A stretch of 14,976 nucleotides of DNA from Peptoniphilaceae bacterium. Lineage in GTDB: Bacteria; Bacillota; Clostridia; Tissierellales; Peptoniphilaceae. Position numbers and translations under genes: made by a program. Location of the stretch: assembly GCA_030152565.1 (NCBI GenBank), contig JASLJE010000042.1, forward strand, positions 1-14,976, written 5' to 3'. Below, piece after piece: positions 5,577-14,631 of this stretch. The notes beneath the pieces are model-generated. The model was not told the DNA's origin and did not search any database. It saw only the letters and a list, made by a program, of their open reading frames with translations. The stretch's first letter is position 1; every line of letters begins with the position of its first letter.

Positions 5577-8500
5577 CTAAGCTAAATTTTGCTTTCTCTT
5601 TTTAAGTACATAAACTCCACCTATAACTAGACAAAGACCAGCTACTATAAAGATCAAAGAACCTATTCCCCCTGTTTCTGGAATATTTCTTGACTTGTTT
5701 TCTATATAGCTAGATGAGTTTGGTGTATCATAATAAGAAGTTTTATTTACCTCAAATCCTGAATTTTCACTAAAACCAATCTCTCCTTTTATTTGCGCAT
5801 ATCCATCAGGAGCATCCGTCTCTATAAGGTAGTACTCATCAAATTCTACCCCGTTAAGACTGATATATCCCTTGTCATCAGATACAAATTTACTTGCCTC
5901 GTCCTTAGCTGAAACTAGTCTAACTTCAAGCTTTCCTGTTAAAATCTTATCTTCTCTTAACTTCTCAACAGTCCATCTACCCTTCACTTCTTCTATCTTC
6001 TTGTCCCCACTAGCAGTTACATCTACTAGTTGAACAAATTTTCCATCAGACTTTCTCTTAATGATAAACTTAGCATCTTCCAATCTGTGATTATGATCTT
6101 CATAGTCTACCTTTAACCAGTTGTAACCACCTACATAAACTATAGGAGTTTCTTCTTCCTCTACTTCCTTTTCGTCATCTTTATTATTAGAATATTGTAG
6201 GCCTGCCTTGTTGGGAGCACTTCCTTCTATTAAGGCCTTATCATTTATGTGTCCTTCTATTTCTACTGATAAAATAACATCTTCTAGTCTGGCCCTATCT
6301 TCTATCTTTTTTAAACCAGTCTCTGTGAAACTAAAGATTACAAGAGTACCTTCCTTGTATTCATCCTTAAACTTTTCCAATAACTTATCTATATTAAGAT
6401 CTGGAAATTCTCCTTTTTTAGCTTCTAAGTCAGCCTTATGACCAACTATATTTTCTTTTTCTTTTTCAATGGCTTCTTCTAAGCCATTTTCTAATAGATT
6501 AAGATCTGCTTTTAAGCTATCTCTTTCTTCCTCTAGTGCCTTTAGGCTTATTCTAAGCTTTTCCAGTTCCACTTTTTTCTTGTTAAGCTTACCTATGTCT
6601 GTATTAGTATTGGCATTTTCAAGGGCTACTATCTCAGCTTCTAGGGCTGTTATAGCTGTTTGTGTTTCGCTTATTTTATTTTCTAATTCACTTAACCTTC
6701 CAGCCATGCTATCCTTATCGCCTGCTTTTAATTGTTCTAAGTATGCTAATCTTTCCTTGGCTAATTGTAGTTTATTGTCTAAAATTAAAACCTTATAGTC
6801 AGTTCCCTTTATAAGCTTTTCTATTTCTATATCTTCATTTATCTTTTCTATTTCTATAGATTTATAAAAATCATTTTTAACTGTCAAGGCCTTGTTTTTC
6901 TTCTCAGCCTTTAATACTTGCTTAGATATTTCTATAGCGTCCTTATTGTTTCCACCTATAGCTCCATTTAGAGCTGCCAGGCTTATGTCTTCCTTGTGCT
7001 CTCTTATATTGTTTTTTATTTCTTGAAGCCTGCTGCCAGCTGGGCTTAAGTTTTCATCTTTTAATAAAAGTTTTTCTAGTTCTCTTAATTCATCTAGATT
7101 GTTTTTTTCCTCTACATACTTTAGACTGTGGTTTTGAATATCCTTGTCTGTAATTTGATAGGATGAAGAAATTTGGTTAAATCCATCAATTGAATTATTT
7201 GTTTCTGGATCAAAGGCTAGCATATCCTTATAGATTTGTCTTAAGTTTGGCTCTTTAACCTTTATGTCTAGGCCTATTATTTCTACTTCTGTTCCTTCAA
7301 ATATTAAGTCCTTAATGATTAGCTTTAGGTCAGAACTTAAATTAAGACTATAGATATCTTTTCTTATGTCTCTTTTTATTTGCTCTATATCGTAGCCCTC
7401 AAGTCCCTTTAGCTTGTCACTGTCTAAAAACTTTAATATATTTTCATTTACTGACTTATTGTGGTCCTTAACTTCCTTACCATTAGACTTTATTACAATA
7501 TCTCCAATTTTATCTTCATCTATTGTGATACCACTAGACGCCAAGTCCATGATGGCAAACTTTTTATATTTTGCTCCTTGAGGAACATTTGCCTTTATTT
7601 CCCACTTAATTCTATCTCCCAAATTGGCAGATGCATTAGGACCGCTGATTTCTGTATCTTCTACTTCCACAATTGTCTTTTCCACACCTGGCTCTACCAA
7701 TTCATTCTTAGGGTATAGGTGAACTAAATCATAAGGATAGCCATCTTCATCTTCTATTGGAAGACTTAAGACCATAGGCATAGCCCTATACTCTTGCAGT
7801 TCTCCCTTGTCCTTGTCTGATATATTTTGCGGTATGGATTTTTCAAAGTTCTCTACGATTAAATAAAGCCCATCATCTAAATCTATTTCATTAAATACCA
7901 AGGAATCTTCAGGATAATTAGAACCCGCTTCTTCTCCTCTTCTGTCCTTATAGCCTCCAAATAAAAAGTTTATGGATGATTTATTTTCATTAATCATTTT
8001 TTCAAAGTCAACCCTATTGGTTGAAAAAGTCTTTGCCAGCTCTTTAAACTCAGCTAATCCATAGTAGTTTCCATCAAACTGAACCTGATTATTTTCATCC
8101 AAAATAATTCCATAGAATTCAAAATACATACCATCTATTTCATATTTGTTCTCAAATTCAAGTTCCATACTTGGATCATATCCTTCAAGCTCATTTTCCT
8201 TTATCTTGTTCCAAAGTAGCTTGTGAATGTTAACCCAGGTAAAATTATCTTCTGGGAAAAACTCCCAAACATTTTCCTCGTTTGATTCAAGGTTTTTTAC
8301 CCCATCAGATAGGTGACCTACAATAACTTGGCGTATAACGCTATTTTTATCAATAGTTAACTCAATATAGTCTATTTGGCTTCCTTTAAGGCCGCTAGTA
8401 TCTAGACTAACCTTATCTCCTTCTACTAGCATAGGTTTTTCTTCCAAGTCTTTTTTCAATTTAAGTCTTGCATCAGTAAGAAGTATATCCTCCTGAGCTT

Positions 8501-8717
8501 CCCCATCTCTTCCCTTAATAACAAGTTCTAAATTGTCCTGTTCAATAGTATAGTTGGTAGGGGCAAATCTAGCCTGTACCTTGTAGTTATCTGTCGGATC
8601 TTGAGTTAAGCTAAGCTTAAGTCCTCCTGACGCTGCCCTAATATGTAGGGGACTGGCCGTAAATACTAAAACTAAGGCCAGAAATAAACTAAAAATTCTC
8701 TGTCTTCTTTCTTTCAT
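5577..8717 (-). CDS. LPXTG-anchored major (backbone) pilin, SpaH/EbpB-like, with helical insertions in D2
   Basis: The 1046-aa protein begins with a signal peptide (1-28, cut near IRA-AS); an AAAGGAGA ribosome site lies five bases before the ATG. The first domain (about 30-340) holds DDGLYLIVENFEKS (281-294) and ends with the pilin motif LVHLYPKNE, whose Lys337 is the expected sortase acceptor. The D2 isopeptide domain starts at EKTIVE (Lys347) with LGDRIKWEI and AIMDLASSGITI, and finishes at FSFTETGLKKI (795-805) and APNKAGLQYSNN (834-845), where Asn836 is the probable isopeptide partner. Between these, about 370 residues replace the short loop normal for the family, including a coiled coil. 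A SpaA/Cna-B-type domain (about 863-1000) has the E-box YYLIETDAPDGY (Glu966). IPETG (1012-1016), a hydrophobic helix and KKRKQNLA complete the anchor. Family and role are confident; residue roles are by family analogy. Confidence 0.93.
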   Translation of the reverse strand: MKERRQRIFSLFLALVLVFTASPLHIRAASGGLKLSLTQDPTDNYKVQARFAPTNYTIEQDNLELVIKGRDGEAQEDILLTDARLKLKKDLEEKPMLVEGDKVSLDTSGLKGSQIDYIELTIDKNSVIRQVIVGHLSDGVKNLESNEENVWEFFPEDNFTWVNIHKLLWNKIKENELEGYDPSMELEFENKYEIDGMYFEFYGIILDENNQVQFDGNYYGLAEFKELAKTFSTNRVDFEKMINENKSSINFLFGGYKDRRGEEAGSNYPEDSLVFNEIDLDDGLYLIVENFEKSIPQNISDKDKGELQEYRAMPMVLSLPIEDEDGYPYDLVHLYPKNELVEPGVEKTIVEVEDTEISGPNASANLGDRIKWEIKANVPQGAKYKKFAIMDLASSGITIDEDKIGDIVIKSNGKEVKDHNKSVNENILKFLDSDKLKGLEGYDIEQIKRDIRKDIYSLNLSSDLKLIIKDLIFEGTEVEIIGLDIKVKEPNLRQIYKDMLAFDPETNNSIDGFNQISSSYQITDKDIQNHSLKYVEEKNNLDELRELEKLLLKDENLSPAGSRLQEIKNNIREHKEDISLAALNGAIGGNNKDAIEISKQVLKAEKKNKALTVKNDFYKSIEIEKINEDIEIEKLIKGTDYKVLILDNKLQLAKERLAYLEQLKAGDKDSMAGRLSELENKISETQTAITALEAEIVALENANTNTDIGKLNKKKVELEKLRISLKALEEERDSLKADLNLLENGLEEAIEKEKENIVGHKADLEAKKGEFPDLNIDKLLEKFKDEYKEGTLVIFSFTETGLKKIEDRARLEDVILSVEIEGHINDKALIEGSAPNKAGLQYSNNKDDEKEVEEEETPIVYVGGYNWLKVDYEDHNHRLEDAKFIIKRKSDGKFVQLVDVTASGDKKIEEVKGRWTVEKLREDKILTGKLEVRLVSAKDEASKFVSDDKGYISLNGVEFDEYYLIETDAPDGYAQIKGEIGFSENSGFEVNKTSYYDTPNSSSYIENKSRNIPETGGIGSLIFIVAGLCLVIGGVYVLKKRKQNLA

Positions 8718-8722
8718 AGTGT

Positions 8723-8730
8723 TCTCCTTT
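8723..8730 (-). promoter_or_regulatory. Ribosome binding site of the backbone pilin
   Basis: AAAGGAGA sits five bases before the ATG at 8717, within the 29-nt gap after the tip adhesin stop. It is the strongest ribosome site near the pilin genes, as expected for the most abundant subunit. No promoter or hairpin is evident in the gap. Confidence 0.75.
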
Positions 8731-8746
8731 TTTTTATTTATATAAG

Positions 8747-11700
8747 CTATTTTTTATAGACCTTATATCCTTTATATATTGCTAATACTAGAAAACTAGC
8801 TAAAATCAGTCCTAGTAAACTAGGGTTCTTAAAACTAAAGCCCGTCTCTGGTAAAGTCATCTTTTTATTTATAATTTCTATCTCTTTAAAACTGTCTTTT
8901 TCATCTAAAATAAATTCTATTTCTGTAGAATCTGTTATATATCCTGCTGGCGCCTTGATTTCAGACAAATAATAAGTGGCTGGGAAAAGATTTTTTATAT
9001 AGCTTCTAGCCTCTCTACTTTCAAAGTCTAGATGATAGCTATCTCCTCTTTTTATCCATTCTCTCTCTTGTCCATCTACCAAGGCTGGGTAGGAAGGTTC
9101 AGTCTGTGTTATTAATCTAAACTTGGCGCCGGGCAAATAATCTTTATTTTCATCAAGCTTGTCCAAGTATAGGCCCATATCTTTTTTATTAACTAAAAGA
9201 TAGTCTAGATAAATTGACTTATTTATATAAATTTCTAGCTTTTTTCCATCCAGGCTTAAGCTTAACTGGTCATTTTTATCAAAAAGTTCATATATATAGG
9301 GGTTTCCCTTATAGCTAAGACTCCCATCTTCTCCTCTTTCCAAGGGATAGGTCATAGTTCCTGATTGCAGGCTGATTTCCTTATAGCCTTCTTTTACAAA
9401 AACCCTGGTCCTTGCTGGCAACTTATTCTCTTCCAAGGCTATCGTCTCATCTAGACTTGAAGATAAAACCATGGCCTTAGACCTAATCAAGTAGTAATTA
9501 TCTGTCCTTGAATCTATCAGTCTATAGACCTTGTCTTCATCCAACTGGTCCTTGTCTAAATAGAATAAAGAGCCTGCTTCTAAGCTAATAGTAGTTACTT
9601 CCTTCCAAGTTTTTTCTTGTTCTGACCAAGCCTGCAAATAGAAATCTCTAGACTCAGCTTTTTTTTCAAGGTCTAACTCCAAACCTTGATCCTTAGGCTT
9701 AAGCCTTAAACCATCTATCCTATCTCCCGCGAGCCCTATGGGCTGGTCAGATAAAATATAGCCAGCTGGAGCCTTAATTTCCACAAGTTCTACTTCCCTT
9801 TCTTCTTCACTTAAAAAACTTCCCAAAGTCTTATCTTTTTCATCTAATAAAAGTCCTTTTTTAGAACTGGTAAAAATCTTGTCTTCAATTTCAAAACTAG
9901 CTTCTTCCAGATAAAAACCTTCCTCAAAAGGCGACTTGTGATAGTCCACCTTATAGAAATCAAGTAAACCATCATTTCTTAACCTTATAGTTTCAGGTTC
10001 TTCTTTCACCTCTATTTCCCAACCGTCCTTATTGAGCTTATGGCCAAGAGGCGCTCTTATTTCATCCAGTCTATAATCTCCATCTATTAAGAAAATCATT
10101 TCTAAACTGTCTTTTATATTCCTTACTAAATTGCCCTCTTTATTGGATATAAGCTCTAGATAGTAACCAGCTTCATCCTTTTTCCAAATAAACTTTTCAT
10201 CTTTCCATACCAGGCTTAGCTCTTCCTCTAAACTATCCAAATCTTTTGGTAAAACCTGGCTTCCATCTGGAAGAATATAAAATCCATCTTCCATATTTTT
10301 TTCATTAAAGGGCCTATATAATCTAAATCTAGCTCCGGCCAATGGATTATTCCAAAAATCTGTCTTTACCAAAGACAAGTGCCTAATAGGATAATTAAAA
10401 ACATCTATTCTAGGCCCTAGCTTGTCCAGCTTGATTTTTCTATAAAGATTTTCATCCTCATAGACATATGTTTTTTTATCATATCTATTTACAGCATAGG
10501 ACTTGTCATTCTTTGAACCATCCCCCTGCCTTATAAATAATTCACCTTCTATCTTTTTTTCCTTTATATCGATAATTAACTTAGTTTTTTCATAAAGGCT
10601 TGAATAAAGCTTGGCCAGTACTCCATCATTAAAGTAAATATCCTTTAGATAACCTCTTAGGTCATACCAAGTTCCTGTAGTACCTGATAGGGGACTATAA
10701 GCTTTAGAAGCGATTCTTTCATAGTAAAAATCCTGGTCGGATAAGATATTTTGATCTGCTATCACCTTTACAAACTCCCTGTCATCATAAGAATTTATTT
10801 CTTCTTGCAAGTTTATTTTTCTTCCATCAATAAAGATTAAAGGTTGATAGCTTCTTTCCTTCATGGAGAATTTATAGGCTATCTCAATTTTTCTATCCCT
10901 AGTGGGCAAGAGAAACCTATCTCCATTATTTATTTCCTCCAGGTAAAAAGTTCCTTGAGGAAAGTTTATAAAATTTAAGTTGCCGTATTTATCTGTCCTA
11001 TATATTTGTTTTTCATCTTGAAAACTATAATTTTTTCCATCAAAAACCAAATATTTTTTCTCTTTTTCTTTATTTAGCTTATAGATGGCAAAGTCAATGT
11101 CTTTTAAAGGTCTACTTCCATCAAGCAGTTTCTCAGCCTTATTAATGTAAAGATTGTAGCTTAAATTTATTATCTTTAAGTCTGTATCTAACCTAGGATC
11201 TAAAAGTTCCGGGTTAATATCCTTGCAAAAACTACTTTTATAGGCAGCCTTAGATTTAATATAGTCCTCCACCCCATCCCTATCTTCATAGATAAAGGCT
11301 TTTTTTATCCCTTTGAGGTTTTTAAAACTAATACACTTTTCCAAATCTTTTCCCATAATTTTATAGAGTTTGTCCAAATCTAAATAATCATAAAGACTAT
11401 TTAAGTCCTTGTAGTCATCTATAGTAAGTCTTTCTATGAGGCCTTCTTCCGTCAACTGATCTTTTAAAAGCTCTAAGAGTCCCTTTGCTGAATTACTTAA
11501 GCCTAAATTAATTTCCAACATCCTCTCCAGACTGGACAAATCTTTTATATAATTTAGGTTGTAAAGTTTATAAAACTTTTCCTTACTATCTTCCTTCAAT
11601 AAATTTTTTATTGCCCCCAGGGGATTAGATGGATTTAATATTTGTCCCAAATCACTTAAGTAGGCAAGCATATAAAAATTTCTATCAGCTATTTCCCTTT

Positions 11701-14335
11701 CTAAGTCTTCCATAGTCTCTAAAATATCATTGGATTTTACCAAGAAGGCTAATTCATTAAGCTGCCTTAAATATTCATCTGGAAAAAGTTTATCTATTTC
11801 TTCTAGCTTAAATCCTGAAATCTTCTCTGCCTCAAACTTAAAATCATTTAAATTTTTACTTTTTAAAAGTCTTTTAAATTCATCAATGGTTTCTAACCTG
11901 TTCAAGTCTAAGGCTTCTAGAAGCACAGAAGGATCTTCTATTTGATTTAGGTCTGTTAAATAGGCCAAATCTCTTCTGGTAAAATCCAAACTTTCATAAT
12001 CTATCTTGCCCTGGTCTAATATAGTCTTGTAGTAAAAGTTCAAGTCAACCTGGTCAAGGTCCTCCTCGATCACTCCTTCTATACTGGCCCTATCTAAAAG
12101 ATAGGCCAAACTATTCATATCAAAAAGTCTATCTAGATAGATCTTATTTAATCCTATATAGTTTTCATTTTTTTCTTCTTCTAAGTAACATGTTTCCAAG
12201 CCTTCTTTTAGGGTCCAAGGTCTGGACTTCTTAGGATCTATTTCAAAGATTTGATCTTCAAATATATTAAAGTCTAGATTATTACTAGGTCCTCTTCCCT
12301 CCTGGGAAGCTACAGTAAAATTTTCAGCTAGCAGATTAAATTTCATACCTGGCAATTTATTTTCTTTTTCATCTAATTTATCCAGGCTAGTAATTAGATT
12401 TCTCCTGTTCTCAAAGACCACTTGGTAGACTTGAGAACTTTCATCTAGCCCTTCACTTCTTTTGATTTCATATAGTAAATCGCCCCTTTCATTAAACATC
12501 CTAGACCTGCTAGCATCCAACTTATCAATTTTGGTAGTTAGGCTCAAACCCGATACTGAGCTCTCCCTATCCAAATAAGCTATACTATAGTCCTGATAGT
12601 TATCTTCCTCTGGAATGTATAGGACCTTAGTCCAATTATTGGCCTTATTTAATTCAAAGTAGCCTTGAAGTTTACCGGCCTTGCTATAAGTAAAATAAGA
12701 AGAATTAAGTCTGGTTCCCAGCCACTTTTGACTCACAATTATTTTTTTCTTTTCATCCCTAAGCTCTCCCGTCTTTTTACCATCAACTTCCTTAGAACCA
12801 TTTATAACACCAGAAAATCCATCATAGGCCCTTATATAGAGCCTGGTACTTCCTGTTTCATAGCCTAGGGCTTGAACTAGAGAAGTACTTTTCATATAAT
12901 GAAAATTTTCTTCCTTAGGAGCAAAATTCAAAAGAATAATTCCACTTCTATCTCTGGAGGCCCTGATAAAAGCATCGCTTCTAGGATCTAAACTTATCTT
13001 CAAAACATTTTGAACATCCATATCTCCTATGGCAGTTGTATTGTAGGCTAGGTAGTTTGGAATCTTGTCCATGCCATCATAAAGTTCTTCCACTTCTACA
13101 GCTAATTGATTCTCTGGACCAGGATTTTTAAAAATCCCTGTTCCTGTATAGAAGTTACTGTGACTTCCCACATAATAGCCACTGGGAAGGTAATAGGCAT
13201 TTACGAATTCCAGGTCATTGGCAAAGTCCCTTATATAAAATGTATTACTAGTAGCTGATAGACTAGAAGATGCCTTGACCAAGTGGTATTTATTGGAAGC
13301 ATAGATGTTTTTTATATAATTTTTACTTTCCTTTCTTCCCACAACCCCACCTGTAAAACTTGTAGCCAAGGCCATTCTATTTCTTCTAAGATCTGCCCTA
13401 AGTCCTGTTCTTGGCACATAATATCTATAGCTGGCATAGTTATTATCATCTAAGTTTCTTATAGCATTGCCATTTACCTTTATACGGCTAAAATCCTTGT
13501 GAAAGCCGTCAAAAAATATAGGATCATCAAAACTTCTTTTTATCAAATCAAACATCTTGTCATCAGTAAAAGGAAAACTAGTTTTTGCCTTTTCTTCGCT
13601 ATCTATTTGCCTGGTCACATCTAGGGATAACCAAAAACCAGCTTCCATGGTTAATAGATCTCCTGGCCTAAAAACTTGTTTAGCGCTGAATTTAACTAAC
13701 CTACCATGGTCCCTGTCTATTTCTTCTATATTTCCTTGGCTATCAAAATAATCCGTCAATGGGCTATTTTTTTCATCCACCATAGTGATTTCAAAATAGT
13801 CTTTCAGATCATCTGGAATTTTCTTTTTATTTATAACTGCATTAAATTGGCCCAGGTCCATGATGAAATACATACCTGGAAGAATAGTAAAGTTATGTAA
13901 CTCTATAAAACTAGAACTGGATTTTATCCTGGTATACTCTTCTTCATCCTTTATAAAAGAATTAGGATTTTTATCTCCTATAATTCTTCCCTTACTGTCT
14001 GCTGTAAAATATTTCTTATTGTCATTTTGATAAACATATCTTATTTCTGACTTTTCATTTTTATACCAGGCCTGGGGCAGATAGAATTTAAAGGTATTTT
14101 CATCAGGATTATAGAGATTTCCTCCAGCTGCTGATTTGTTGGTTAAATGTGTTTTTTGATAAACCAAAACTTTTAAATTTGCCCTGGATTCCAGGCTACT
14201 ATCTGTCAATTGGGAATCAAAGACTTCCTCTGCTCCAACACTTCCTAAACAGATAAAAAACATACTAGAAAAAACTAATAGTAAAACTCCTAAGACCATC
14301 TTAATTTTATATAGTTTACATTTTTTATTTATCAT
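8747..14335 (-). CDS. Giant LPXTG-anchored tip-type pilus adhesin with Cna-B/SpaA domains
   Basis: The protein has 1862 residues from the ATG at 14335, chosen for its GGGAGGG ribosome site and because MINKKCKLYKIK opens a signal peptide cut near VGA-EE (about residue 35). An upstream TTG at 14449 is in frame but would bury the signal peptide. Residues about 50-520 are a large beta-rich-looking head I cannot assign. A Cna-B domain follows at about 529-602 (VSQKWLG, LNKANNW). A SpaA-like start, DKLDEKENKLPGMKF (about 652-666), leads into a Leu/Asp-rich helical stretch (about 732-1042). More SpaA-type modules lie at about 1056-1152, 1318-1450, 1456-1537 and 1717-1824, with E-boxes such as YRLDEIRAPLGH, VELVEIKAPAGY and YYLSEIKAPAGY. 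LPETG (1828-1832), a hydrophobic helix and YKVYKK form the anchor. Size, first position and absence of a YPKN pilin motif suggest the tip subunit. No MIDAS-type vWA domain is seen, and the ligand is unknown. Confidence 0.9.
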   Translation of the reverse strand: MINKKCKLYKIKMVLGVLLLVFSSMFFICLGSVGAEEVFDSQLTDSSLESRANLKVLVYQKTHLTNKSAAGGNLYNPDENTFKFYLPQAWYKNEKSEIRYVYQNDNKKYFTADSKGRIIGDKNPNSFIKDEEEYTRIKSSSSFIELHNFTILPGMYFIMDLGQFNAVINKKKIPDDLKDYFEITMVDEKNSPLTDYFDSQGNIEEIDRDHGRLVKFSAKQVFRPGDLLTMEAGFWLSLDVTRQIDSEEKAKTSFPFTDDKMFDLIKRSFDDPIFFDGFHKDFSRIKVNGNAIRNLDDNNYASYRYYVPRTGLRADLRRNRMALATSFTGGVVGRKESKNYIKNIYASNKYHLVKASSSLSATSNTFYIRDFANDLEFVNAYYLPSGYYVGSHSNFYTGTGIFKNPGPENQLAVEVEELYDGMDKIPNYLAYNTTAIGDMDVQNVLKISLDPRSDAFIRASRDRSGIILLNFAPKEENFHYMKSTSLVQALGYETGSTRLYIRAYDGFSGVINGSKEVDGKKTGELRDEKKKIIVSQKWLGTRLNSSYFTYSKAGKLQGYFELNKANNWTKVLYIPEEDNYQDYSIAYLDRESSVSGLSLTTKIDKLDASRSRMFNERGDLLYEIKRSEGLDESSQVYQVVFENRRNLITSLDKLDEKENKLPGMKFNLLAENFTVASQEGRGPSNNLDFNIFEDQIFEIDPKKSRPWTLKEGLETCYLEEEKNENYIGLNKIYLDRLFDMNSLAYLLDRASIEGVIEEDLDQVDLNFYYKTILDQGKIDYESLDFTRRDLAYLTDLNQIEDPSVLLEALDLNRLETIDEFKRLLKSKNLNDFKFEAEKISGFKLEEIDKLFPDEYLRQLNELAFLVKSNDILETMEDLEREIADRNFYMLAYLSDLGQILNPSNPLGAIKNLLKEDSKEKFYKLYNLNYIKDLSSLERMLEINLGLSNSAKGLLELLKDQLTEEGLIERLTIDDYKDLNSLYDYLDLDKLYKIMGKDLEKCISFKNLKGIKKAFIYEDRDGVEDYIKSKAAYKSSFCKDINPELLDPRLDTDLKIINLSYNLYINKAEKLLDGSRPLKDIDFAIYKLNKEKEKKYLVFDGKNYSFQDEKQIYRTDKYGNLNFINFPQGTFYLEEINNGDRFLLPTRDRKIEIAYKFSMKERSYQPLIFIDGRKINLQEEINSYDDREFVKVIADQNILSDQDFYYERIASKAYSPLSGTTGTWYDLRGYLKDIYFNDGVLAKLYSSLYEKTKLIIDIKEKKIEGELFIRQGDGSKNDKSYAVNRYDKKTYVYEDENLYRKIKLDKLGPRIDVFNYPIRHLSLVKTDFWNNPLAGARFRLYRPFNEKNMEDGFYILPDGSQVLPKDLDSLEEELSLVWKDEKFIWKKDEAGYYLELISNKEGNLVRNIKDSLEMIFLIDGDYRLDEIRAPLGHKLNKDGWEIEVKEEPETIRLRNDGLLDFYKVDYHKSPFEEGFYLEEASFEIEDKIFTSSKKGLLLDEKDKTLGSFLSEEEREVELVEIKAPAGYILSDQPIGLAGDRIDGLRLKPKDQGLELDLEKKAESRDFYLQAWSEQEKTWKEVTTISLEAGSLFYLDKDQLDEDKVYRLIDSRTDNYYLIRSKAMVLSSSLDETIALEENKLPARTRVFVKEGYKEISLQSGTMTYPLERGEDGSLSYKGNPYIYELFDKNDQLSLSLDGKKLEIYINKSIYLDYLLVNKKDMGLYLDKLDENKDYLPGAKFRLITQTEPSYPALVDGQEREWIKRGDSYHLDFESREARSYIKNLFPATYYLSEIKAPAGYITDSTEIEFILDEKDSFKEIEIINKKMTLPETGFSFKNPSLLGLILASFLVLAIYKGYKVYKK

Positions 14336-14340
14336 CCTAT

Positions 14341-14347
14341 CCCTCCC
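14341..14347 (-). promoter_or_regulatory. Ribosome binding site of the tip adhesin
   Basis: GGGAGGG lies five bases before the ATG at 14335. It settles the start 38 codons downstream of the TTG that opens the longest frame. Confidence 0.7.
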
Positions 14348-14442
14348 TTCTAATTTTTTGTCTCTAGAATAAAAATATTTATCCTTGACAGACCTCTTAT
14401 CTATCACCGTTATTCTATAGGAAGAAAATACATAAAAAAATA

Positions 14443-14464
14443 TACTCAAGTTATAACTTGAGTA
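14443..14464. promoter_or_regulatory. Perfect 22-bp palindrome upstream of the pilus operon
   Basis: The arms TACTCAAGTTA and TAACTTGAGTA are exact reverse complements with no spacer, about 108 bases before the tip adhesin start. On the minus strand it is followed by TATTTTTTTATG, so as RNA it could be a 9-bp stem with a TATA loop and a U-run. It is a candidate operator for a dimeric regulator or a weak terminator/attenuator. The sequence alone does not decide which. Confidence 0.55.
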
Positions 14465-14605
14465 GTTAATTGAAAAAATCTCTTATTTCCTCATTAGCCT
14501 GCCTTCTTTACTTCTCTTCATCCCTCGGCCCTTACCATCTTTTATTTTCCCAATAAGATCAAGTTTTAATAAACTGGCTAATTATTTTATTTTAAAAGAA
14601 ATAAA

Positions 14606-14631
14606 AAAGACTAATCCTTGGACTAGTCTTT
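14606..14631 (-). terminator. Intrinsic terminator of the dehydratase-activase-related gene
   Basis: On the minus strand AAAGACTAGTCC pairs with GGATTAGTCTTT (one G-T pair), making a stem of about 11 bp followed by a T-run. It lies about 75 bases after the stop codon at 14706 and separates that gene from the pilus operon. The plus-strand side also has a T-rich tail, so it may act in both directions. Confidence 0.8.

Noticed and set aside
12184..12195. CY motif (ETCYLEEE) in the tip adhesin as a thioester adhesin site
   Set aside because: It is in the middle of the protein, next to the helical insertion, without the Gln partner motif or the N-terminal domain context of thioester adhesins.
14385..14390. 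TTGACA on the plus strand as a -35 box
   Set aside because: No -10 element follows at 16-18 bases, and there is no plus-strand gene to drive.
14336..14449. TTG at 14449 as the tip adhesin start (38 extra residues)
   Set aside because: It lies inside the palindrome, has no ribosome site and would place a hydrophilic charged stretch before the signal peptide. The ATG at 14335 has GGGAGGG at ideal spacing.
14450..14456. TATAAC at the palindrome centre as the operon -10 box
   Set aside because: The upstream sequence at proper spacing is only a T-rich run with poor -35 match, so a promoter cannot be supported.
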